A stretch of 30,910 nt of DNA from the NCBI RefSeq assembly GCF_024684275.1, contig NZ_JAIKXF010000060.1, positions 1-30,910 of the forward strand. The letters are read 5' to 3'. Shown here piece by piece: positions 1 to 6,623 of the stretch. The stretch is from Ruminococcus sp. (GTDB taxonomy: Bacteria; Bacillota_A; Clostridia; Oscillospirales; Ruminococcaceae). The first letter of the stretch is position 1, and each line of letters begins with the position of its first letter. Made by a program: the position numbers and the translations under genes. A model generated the notes under the pieces. That model saw only the letters and a program-made list of their open reading frames with translations. It made no database searches and was not told where the DNA came from.

Positions 1-224
1 GCTTCACTGCAGTCGTTCCGGAAACAGTACATTTGTTTATATTGCGAGTATATTATTTAACTTATGGGCAGCACCGTGGGCAGAAGCGGAGAGTGTGGGC
101 AAAAGTTCCGTGCAGAGTGGGCAGTCTGAGCGGTATATACAGATAACGTTCGTTTGCTTTCGGTTGCGTTTACGAAACATCTACCTTTTGTCTCTGGTAT
201 TCACGTACCCTTTGAAGATTTCTC

Positions 225-528
225 GATGATTTACTCATCACGCTTCCGCATTACATACACCTTTAAGGCTCATGAGGTCTTACGTTGCTACTTGTAACAA
301 CGATGACTGCTGCCTTGTCTTTGCAAACATAGGTCCTAACGGACTCTAAGAGTTGATTTAGCACAGCTAAACAGGCTCATTTCTTCGCGCTTTTTCCCGA
401 CTACTCCTAATAGGTTACTAACTCGTGACTGCTTTCATTACCAAAAGTCGTAAGGATAAGGTGCTGTAAATTCGCTTCAAATCTTGATATGAATTGCAAT
501 ATGATGTTTGGAGCCACTATATCGCAAT
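225..528 (-). ncRNA. Candidate structured RNA region (unassigned; HEARO/omega-RNA-like?)
   Basis: No ORF of 60 codons or more exists here, but inverted repeats are packed along the stretch. They are 225-229/235-239 (5 bp), 240-243/248-251 (GGAA tetraloop when read on minus), 283-291/294-302 (9 bp, one wobble), 333-336/341-344 (4 bp), 357-362/366-371 (6 bp, 3-nt loop) and 493-502/519-528 (10 bp, one wobble). This density with no coding capacity suggests a folded RNA. The GNRA loop favours the minus strand. Large RNAs of IscB/TnpB elements (HEARO, omega RNA) look similar in general character, but I see no conserved core that proves it, and any partner protein would lie left of the window. The strand and both ends are guesses. 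Confidence 0.3.
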
Positions 529-595
529 TTTGTCAAGTTTCTATGTACAAAAAGTAAACCTTTCAGCAGATGCGGCGAAACATACACTGAAAGGC

Positions 596-625
596 TTGAC
601 AATACTATATTGAACGTGCTATAAT
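596..625 (+). promoter_or_regulatory. Sigma-A-like promoter for a small rightward RNA
   Basis: TTGACA at 596-601 and TATAAT at 620-625 both match consensus, with an 18-nt spacer. The predicted start is near 632. No ORF with a ribosome binding site follows; instead a run of hairpins leads to a U-tract about 100 nt downstream, so this probably drives a small RNA. Confidence 0.7.
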
Positions 626-631
626 ATACAC

Positions 632-735
632 GCAAATAGCCACTTTGCTAAGTCATTCAGATGGTTGCACATCTGTCTGATAATGGGGAGTGTTGGAACG
701 CCAATTCCAATGCTCCCTGCGGAGTGTTTATTTTT
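632..735 (+). ncRNA. Small RNA with mutually exclusive terminal hairpins
   Basis: The stretch between the promoter at 596-625 and a U-tract at 729-735 folds into successive hairpins: 632-636/644-648 (5 bp), 658-663/670-675 (6 bp) and 686-698/705-717 (13 bp with two G-U pairs). A fourth, 709-716/721-728 (8 bp with two G-U pairs), sits directly before the U-tract and reuses the 3' arm of the third. So only one of the last two can form at a time, as in attenuators and antisense-controlled RNAs. I cannot name the family. A converging promoter at 748-776 would produce its antisense, which suggests a regulatory RNA pair such as a type I toxin-antitoxin or copy-control-like locus. Confidence 0.5.
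709..735 (+). terminator. Intrinsic terminator of the small RNA
   Basis: AATGCTCC (709-716) pairs with GGAGTGTT (721-728) across a CTGC loop and is followed by TATTTTTT. The stem competes with the larger hairpin 686-717, so termination may be conditional. Confidence 0.55.
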
Positions 736-747
736 TAATACATTTGC

Positions 748-776
748 ATTATATCACAAATTTTTGTGATTGTCAA
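748..776 (-). promoter_or_regulatory. Leftward consensus promoter with a palindromic spacer
   Basis: Read on the minus strand this is TTGACA (776-771), a 17-nt spacer and TATAAT (753-748), a perfect consensus at the best spacing. The spacer contains the inverted repeat ATCACAA/TTGTGAT (753-759/764-770), a natural operator position. The transcript would start near 741, run through the small RNA on the opposite strand and head into the structured region at 225-528. Confidence 0.65.
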
Positions 777-796
777 TAGGTTAATATAAAAAATTT

Positions 797-828
797 ATCT
801 CCCGATTTTCTGAGGAAAGTCGGGAGAT
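797..828 (-). terminator. Terminator of the BREX operon
   Basis: A 12-bp stem (799-810/815-826, one G-U pair) with a TGAG loop extends by two more pairs to 797-828. On the minus strand it is followed by TTTTTT, directly after the stop codon of the XRE gene. The plus side is also U-rich, so it may work in both directions. Confidence 0.8.
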
Positions 829-836
829 TTTTACTT

Positions 837-1034
837 TTATTCCAGAAGACTTGATAATTTTATACCAAGAATTTTACATATTTTTTCATATGTTTCAAGG
901 TTGGTTGATACTCTATTAGTCTCTAAGTTATATACAGTATTATGACTTAATCCAGCTTTATCAGCTAATTGTTTTTGTGAAAGTCCTAATTCCAAACGTT
1001 TCTCTTTTATGATTTCATGTGCATTCTCTTTCAT
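837..1034 (-). CDS. XRE-family HTH regulator at the end of the BREX operon
   Basis: This 65-aa protein is essentially one Cro/C1-type helix-turn-helix domain. The run LGLSQKQLADKAGLS (about 16-30) forms helices 2-3, followed by the NTVYNLETNR recognition region, the usual family signature. It binds DNA as a small dimeric repressor in known relatives. The gene starts after AAGGAGGAG with normal spacing, 21 nt behind brxL, and stops just before the operon terminator. It is therefore probably the last gene of the BREX transcript and may feed back on the brxA promoter, which has palindromes in its leader. Known type I BREX loci more often carry a WYL-type BrxR upstream; none is seen here. The regulatory target is inferred. 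Confidence 0.85.
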   Translation of the reverse strand: MKENAHEIIKEKRLELGLSQKQLADKAGLSHNTVYNLETNRVSTNLETYEKICKILGIKLSSLLE

Positions 1035-1055
1035 AAAACTCCTCCTTTTCTTGTA

Positions 1056-3149
1056 TTACTCAACTCCCAATGCTTTAAAAACAGCATCTTCGGGGCTGCT
1101 ATAGAATATAAGATTAAAGCTTCCTACAAGTTCTGATGGAACGGTTCCGAGGTCTGCTGCTGACGTTATAGGCAGGAGAACTTTCTTAGCTCCGCTGTCA
1201 AGACAAACCTGAAGCGAATTTGCAAGTTCGTCAACTTTTATCATTGTACCACCTATACTTATTTCGCCAAGTACAGCAAGACTTGATACTGTTGGCTTTC
1301 CAAGAGCTATTGAGCATAAAGCTATAAGGGTGGGAAGGGCGAGCTTTTCAGTCATACCGATACCTTGCAGATCCTGATAGTTGATTATGTAGTCCTTTGC
1401 AACAGTACTAATAGAACCACTGATGCGATTTCCATTAGCTTTCAGATAATTGAAGGCTGTTGTAGTTGCTTCTTTACTGTCTCTGCTGTAAGTCAGACCT
1501 GTTCGGTCAAACTTGCCGTTGCCGGGGAGCATCTGACTTTCAAGACGGAATACACCAATCATACCTGAAACGCCCTGAGAAACAGTGTAAACCTGCCCTG
1601 GATTGCACATTCCTTCAGGAATAAGCTTTCCGCCGCCTTGTTCTGGTACAGAGACATATTTTTCTTCAAATGTTTCGTTATCGATGTATGAGAAGTTTAC
1701 ATCGTAGAATTCCATACCACCGAGCTTTTTGAGCTGCTCTTTAACTCTGCGACGCATTTCAAGGGCAAATTTGAGGATTTCTTCAAGCTGTTCCTTAGTG
1801 AATTCTCCGTCAGGATAAAGGAGCTTGGTAAAACCGCCAACTATTTTTCTTACAGCGATAGTATCTCTCTGATTAAGGTTCTTTCCAAGCTTGAAATACT
1901 TATCAAGAGCATCACCGTACTGTTCTTTACGCAGCTCACGTATGAATTCTGCAAGATAGTCGGTTATGAAGCCATAATCATCTGTAAAATGCTCAGGTCT
2001 GAATTTAGGGATTTCCCAACCTGGTATGTAGCAATGCATACGGTCAAGGAAAGCAGTATCAGTACCCATTACAGGTGGGAACGGATCAAATAGACTTGAA
2101 GTTTTTAGCAGTACATCTACACTTTGATTTATGTTTCCTACGAAAACCATAGATGCAGAAGCAGCCTTTTCTTCCTTACCACGGGCAAAAGAACCTGATG
2201 CCATGTAGTCTTTCATTATCTGTATGCCGTCTTTGTCTTTAAAGTTGATACCTGCAACTTCATCAAAGGCAACGCAGTCCCAAAGTCCGACAAGCCCGAC
2301 TGTTCTTCTGCTCATGTTATAGAACAGATTAGCTACTGTAGTCTGACCGCCGGAAACAAGAATACTGTTTGGCGAAATTTCTTTATAAATATGTGATTTA
2401 CCAGTAGAGCGCGGTCCCAGTTCACATAGATTGAAGTTGTTTTCAATGAGCGGAACTACTCTTGCTAAAAGAAGCCATTTCTCACGTTTTTTCAGTTCGT
2501 CTGGCTCATAGCCGCAGGAACGGAGCATAACATCTATCCATTCCTCTTTAGTAAATGCTTTTCTTCCTTTTTTGAGGTCGTTTATATCGACGTGGGGCAT
2601 CTGAATAGGTGTGAGCTTACGAATTCGGATAGGGAAATCATCAGTTGTTTTCTTTTTAAGATCCTGATCCATATCCGCAAACTGATCGTCTCCACCGTAT
2701 TCAAGCTGGACGATACACCATATACCACCACAAAGAAGGCGATCATACTTCTCAGGATATTCGTCTTCGATTTGTAAAGCTTTCAGACCAAGATTAGAAA
2801 ACTCAGCTTCATATATATCTTTCTTGATATTAAGGCTAACAGTGATTTTGTCAATAACAGTATAAGCGCCACGTTTACGAAGCACAGAGAGAATTTTCTG
2901 TGCTTCATCGGGACGGACGTAGTTATCTGCAAGTATCTTTTTTACTGTTTCCACGCCCTTATCAATAACTTCCTGATCATCAGAAGAACAATACTGACCA
3001 AGCAGAAATTCAAGAACATAAACAGGGACATTAAGACCTTCTTTTATGTGTTTCGTGAGGTCTTTACGAACTATCTTACCGTCAAAGTATTCACGGAGCT
3101 TTTCTTTAATAGTTTCTCTATCACATACCATTTTATCAACCTGTTCCAT
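1056..3149 (-). CDS. brxL: BrxL, AAA+ / Lon-like BREX protein
   Basis: The 697-aa product matches BrxL of type I BREX in length, domain order and position as the last core gene. Residues 1-200 form the N-terminal BrxL region. A Walker A motif GPRSTGKSH lies at 245-253 and a Walker B-like VAFDE at 293-297. The C-terminal part (about 570-697) has a Lon-protease-like fold signature (LGEISIGG, then SGAKKVLLP). Aligned by eye to Lon, the positions of the catalytic serine (PSAG motif) and lysine (GGLKEK motif) are not Ser and Lys, so proteolysis is unlikely; an ATP-driven DNA-binding role fits better. The start follows AAGGAG with good spacing, 18 nt after pglZ. BrxL is generally required for phage exclusion but not for methylation. 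Confidence 0.93.
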   Translation of the reverse strand: MEQVDKMVCDRETIKEKLREYFDGKIVRKDLTKHIKEGLNVPVYVLEFLLGQYCSSDDQEVIDKGVETVKKILADNYVRPDEAQKILSVLRKRGAYTVIDKITVSLNIKKDIYEAEFSNLGLKALQIEDEYPEKYDRLLCGGIWCIVQLEYGGDDQFADMDQDLKKKTTDDFPIRIRKLTPIQMPHVDINDLKKGRKAFTKEEWIDVMLRSCGYEPDELKKREKWLLLARVVPLIENNFNLCELGPRSTGKSHIYKEISPNSILVSGGQTTVANLFYNMSRRTVGLVGLWDCVAFDEVAGINFKDKDGIQIMKDYMASGSFARGKEEKAASASMVFVGNINQSVDVLLKTSSLFDPFPPVMGTDTAFLDRMHCYIPGWEIPKFRPEHFTDDYGFITDYLAEFIRELRKEQYGDALDKYFKLGKNLNQRDTIAVRKIVGGFTKLLYPDGEFTKEQLEEILKFALEMRRRVKEQLKKLGGMEFYDVNFSYIDNETFEEKYVSVPEQGGGKLIPEGMCNPGQVYTVSQGVSGMIGVFRLESQMLPGNGKFDRTGLTYSRDSKEATTTAFNYLKANGNRISGSISTVAKDYIINYQDLQGIGMTEKLALPTLIALCSIALGKPTVSSLAVLGEISIGGTMIKVDELANSLQVCLDSGAKKVLLPITSAADLGTVPSELVGSFNLIFYSSPEDAVFKALGVE

Positions 3150-3167
3150 TAAAAACTCCTTTCCTTA

Positions 3168-5759
3168 TCAGAAGAAATTGAACTCATCAACGGCAAATGC
3201 GATATCGATCTGGAATTCTTCTCTCTTAGGTATCTGGTTTTCATCTTCATTTGAGATTACAAGATAATAGATTTCTTTACTGTCAAACTGCATTGATTTA
3301 AGGTTAAAGTTACATCTGAAAGTTCTTTCCTGAGCATCAGAGCTTGTCTTATCAGCGATGATTTTAGCAGTATCACTGACTGCTGTACCCGTAGAATCAG
3401 TAAATTTAATAGAATATACAGCTGCTTTACGATTATCTCCAACCGCATCTTTCTGGAAAAAATTCAACGAGAAAATCATATTGCTGATTTTACGATTAGC
3501 GGAAAGAAGTGTGATCTCAACAGGTTTAGTATCGAACTGAGATTTGTTTTTCTTATACTGCTTATTGTCGTTTCTGAGAAAATGATAATCAATCAGCGGC
3601 ACAACCATTTCCTGAAGGCTCATACCACCGTGAACGAAATTAAGCCCACTGCCGTATGTTTTTATGCGGACGTTGCCTTTAGGAGCATACGCTAAGAACT
3701 CTGTTTTGCCATTAAGGAATTTAATAGGCTGTAGGTACTTCGGCTTTGTTTCACCACGCATTATGCAATATCTGCGGCTGAAATTAACTTCGTTTCCATT
3801 CCAGCTTTCCTTGCTGACTTTATCATCTTCGGTGAGTGGGCTGTATGTGTACAGGAAACCGTGATCAGCAGTAATATATATCCTTGCACCGCCAAATTCG
3901 TTAGCGATGATACGAACCATGGTTTTTATTTCTTCTATAGTTGCTTCACATGCACTAAAGACAGATGTTTCGGAATTGTGTGCTGTATCATCTATTCTAT
4001 CATGATATATGTAAACTACATTCATTCCCTTAACGAGTTCACTTCTTTCAGGTCGTTTCATTCCGATGATATTCTTGTACTGTAAAGCAACACTGTCTTC
4101 GTTAGCCGTTTTGAGAACCTTCTCACGATTAAGGCTGTCAGTTGGCTGACCGTCTGCAAGAACTACAAGCTTATCATTCTTTATTTCTGCTGTCAATTCG
4201 TTATGGGGAAGGAGTGCTGCCATACCAAATGGAGTTATTGTTGGGTATATTCCGCACATACTGTCGATTGACACTTCACTTTGCGTTTCACGACGTAGCT
4301 GTTCTGAAAGAGATACAGCAACTTCGTATCTCAGTGCATCAGAGATGATGACAAAGATACGGGAATCAGCGGAAGCTATGTGGTCGGAATAGAAGTTGAC
4401 CTGGCGTTTGATGTCAGGAATATAACCGTGCTTTTCAAGATCCTCTCCTGATACAGAAGTCCAGTTATCAGAAAGCTGGGTAAGATACCAACCTGAGTAC
4501 AGTGCTTCAACCTTGTCAGCAACGTGCTTGAAAAGATCATCAAGCATATCATTTGAAACAGTAAGGCTTTTCTGAAAAGCACAATGGAACTGCCTGTAAT
4601 ACTGATCCATTTTATAATAATCAGAAGTATAGGCTTTCCATATTTCTTTTGTTTCTGCAATGTGGAAGCCAGCAGCATGATCAGTGAAAAAGCCCTGCAT
4701 ATAAGCAATTGCTATCAATCCTTCATAGTAACATGAAACATTCTTATACCAAAGCATAGTTCTGCGCTTTTCATTGCTTGTCAGTATAAGTTCCGAAGGA
4801 ATAATCTGATTCTTAATATCAGTCATCAGCTTGATAAGGATGATAGAACTAATACAAGGGAATACTTCCGTGTCATAGATTGATTCTATATTCAGAGAAT
4901 TAAAACGATTAAAGAGTTTCAATTCCTCCTCAATAGCTTCAGCAAGCGTTCTGTAAGAATCATATTCATCACAGTGAATCCATTCAGAAACAAAGTCAAA
5001 GCAGAATGACTGATGTGGTATTGAAATAAATCTTTCCAGTCCTGCAAGATTGTCTTTGTTCATGGTTCTGGTCGTAGCTGTAAGGAGTATATGAGCAGCT
5101 AATTCAGCAAGAGATGTATTCTTATAACCTGTTCCCTGAGATATAAGCTGCCAGAAAGCAGTATCTACTTCGTAGTTAATAAAACTCTGATAAATGCTGT
5201 TTTCATCATTGTCAAGCCCTGCTTCAAGCACCGAGCGTATTATGGCATTAGGTGAGATTTCTTTTACACCGCATATTGCTGCCATTACAGCGAGGTGGAT
5301 ATGTGCAGGCTTTTCAATTTTATCAGCCATAGCAATGATCTTGTTTCTTCTATCTTTAGCATTGAAGAATTTGCTGTAACGCTTGATAAGTTCACGGTAA
5401 TTAGGACTTTGTACAAGACCTATTTCGTCCATCCAAGCAGTATATATATCTGCGCGGAACGGCTCTCCGCTGTATAATTCTATGTTGATAAGCCAGTTCT
5501 TTTCAGGTGAGTCATAGCTTATCGGACAGTATACAAGATAATTGCTTGTAGTATCTTCGATAGTGAGAAGCTTCTTCACGGCAAACTGATTAGAACCTGT
5601 GAGCTTAATAATCTTGACGTTATTAAGCTCAAGGTCATCGATCTGCGATTCAAACTTCTGATCTTCATCGTGCCAGAAAACAATTCTACGATTATAGAAT
5701 TCCGGCAGAGGTGCAGAAAATCTTCGTGTCAGATCCTGTACTATTTTTTCGGCATCCAT
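3168..5759 (-). CDS. pglZ: PglZ, BREX alkaline-phosphatase-superfamily protein
   Basis: The 863-aa product is PglZ, the signature protein of BREX systems. The alkaline-phosphatase-like core begins with the metal-site motif SDALRYE (about 469-475) and continues to a second metal-site motif TADHGFLY (about 627-634), both typical of PglZ. The N-terminal 450 residues are helical and family-specific; the C-terminal 130 residues look beta-rich. The biochemical substrate of PglZ is not settled in the literature I know; it is essential to BREX function and works with PglX and BrxB/BrxC. The gene starts after AGGAGATATCATA, 17 nt behind the DUF2971 gene, and brxL follows at once. The length is normal and the frame intact. 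Confidence 0.94.
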   Translation of the reverse strand: MDAEKIVQDLTRRFSAPLPEFYNRRIVFWHDEDQKFESQIDDLELNNVKIIKLTGSNQFAVKKLLTIEDTTSNYLVYCPISYDSPEKNWLINIELYSGEPFRADIYTAWMDEIGLVQSPNYRELIKRYSKFFNAKDRRNKIIAMADKIEKPAHIHLAVMAAICGVKEISPNAIIRSVLEAGLDNDENSIYQSFINYEVDTAFWQLISQGTGYKNTSLAELAAHILLTATTRTMNKDNLAGLERFISIPHQSFCFDFVSEWIHCDEYDSYRTLAEAIEEELKLFNRFNSLNIESIYDTEVFPCISSIILIKLMTDIKNQIIPSELILTSNEKRRTMLWYKNVSCYYEGLIAIAYMQGFFTDHAAGFHIAETKEIWKAYTSDYYKMDQYYRQFHCAFQKSLTVSNDMLDDLFKHVADKVEALYSGWYLTQLSDNWTSVSGEDLEKHGYIPDIKRQVNFYSDHIASADSRIFVIISDALRYEVAVSLSEQLRRETQSEVSIDSMCGIYPTITPFGMAALLPHNELTAEIKNDKLVVLADGQPTDSLNREKVLKTANEDSVALQYKNIIGMKRPERSELVKGMNVVYIYHDRIDDTAHNSETSVFSACEATIEEIKTMVRIIANEFGGARIYITADHGFLYTYSPLTEDDKVSKESWNGNEVNFSRRYCIMRGETKPKYLQPIKFLNGKTEFLAYAPKGNVRIKTYGSGLNFVHGGMSLQEMVVPLIDYHFLRNDNKQYKKNKSQFDTKPVEITLLSANRKISNMIFSLNFFQKDAVGDNRKAAVYSIKFTDSTGTAVSDTAKIIADKTSSDAQERTFRCNFNLKSMQFDSKEIYYLVISNEDENQIPKREEFQIDIAFAVDEFNFF

Positions 5760-5776
5760 TATGATATCTCCTGTTA

Positions 5777-6613
5777 TTATGATCTTTTTCGATATGAGCT
5801 AAGTGATTTTGAAATAGTTATTACTTCATTCTCACTTGGTTTAATACTGAATTCTTCAAGCATTTTTCCTATTTCTTGTTCCGAGTATTTACACTCTGGT
5901 CCAACTATAATCCTTTTTAATGCTACTGAATCAGTATTACACCATGATAAACTATAATGAGGTTTAATATCATTACATAAATCACTTAAACCAATCTCTT
6001 TAGGAGCAACATCAAATTTATCATATGGGTAATATACGATACGTACTTCTTCTTCACCTTTGAACGTCGGGTTTTTAATAAATGATGCGTAATGCTTAAA
6101 AGTTGATAATATGCCATTTATCCAAGCTGTTACTCCGTTTTCTCTTATAACCTTATAGCATATATCAGCTAAACTTGATCTAACTTCAACCGAATCATAT
6201 AATACTTTTTCATAACCTATCGATTGATCAAGATTAGTTGAAGTTATTGGCTGCTGTTTCTTAATTGGAAACCAATCAAGGTCAAAACCTAAACAAACCC
6301 CTTTTCCTTCATCACCATATTCATTCCAAAGGTTAATTAAATCCGGCTCAATACAGAAACAGCAGCCGAAAGGAATATCTACTGCCTTTTGAATAGCAAA
6401 AGTAGACTCAAGATTATCAATTGTATTTTTGACTAATTCTTTATCAAGATCGGAATTTATCAAATAACCTTGAATAAAACACCATATATTTTCATATAAC
6501 CTTTTTACTTCCTGCGAATCATTGGATTCGGTTAGGTTTGTCAGCCATAAGGTTTTTGATTTAAGCATACTTCTATATGTATCGATATTACAGTAATAAT
6601 ACACTATACTCAT
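5777..6613 (-). CDS. DUF2971 family protein embedded in the BREX operon
   Basis: This 278-aa protein has the hallmarks of DUF2971: an N-terminal YYYCN...LWLTNLTESND segment (5-32) and a central FCIEPDLINLWNEYGD...KGVCLGFDLDWF block (about 86-115) with the conserved W-x-x-Y-G and G-hydrophobic-C-L-G-F pattern. The molecular function of DUF2971 is unknown; I do not assign one. The start is supported by GTGAGG 8-9 nt upstream. It sits 10 nt behind pglX and 17 nt before pglZ, so it must be made with the BREX core. A sampled 60-base line (6421-6480) is about 23% GC, clearly lower than pglZ or pglX flanks, which suggests later insertion into the operon. It may be an added effector or a guard against phages that escape BREX, by inference only. 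Confidence 0.8.
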   Translation of the reverse strand: MSIVYYYCNIDTYRSMLKSKTLWLTNLTESNDSQEVKRLYENIWCFIQGYLINSDLDKELVKNTIDNLESTFAIQKAVDIPFGCCFCIEPDLINLWNEYGDEGKGVCLGFDLDWFPIKKQQPITSTNLDQSIGYEKVLYDSVEVRSSLADICYKVIRENGVTAWINGILSTFKHYASFIKNPTFKGEEEVRIVYYPYDKFDVAPKEIGLSDLCNDIKPHYSLSWCNTDSVALKRIIVGPECKYSEQEIGKMLEEFSIKPSENEVITISKSLSSYRKRS

Positions 6614-6623
6614 GTTTTGTGCC

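Noticed and set aside
37..180. 47-aa minus-strand ORF after the structured region, a possible protein partner
   Set aside because: No ribosome binding site and no family resemblance; probably a chance frame.
1..595. CRISPR array or tracr-like locus
   Set aside because: No evenly spaced direct repeats are seen; the repeats are inverted and of unrelated sequence.
619..672. 17-aa minus-strand peptide inside the small RNA locus, a possible type I toxin
   Set aside because: No Shine-Dalgarno site precedes the ATG and the peptide is shorter and less hydrophobic than known toxins.
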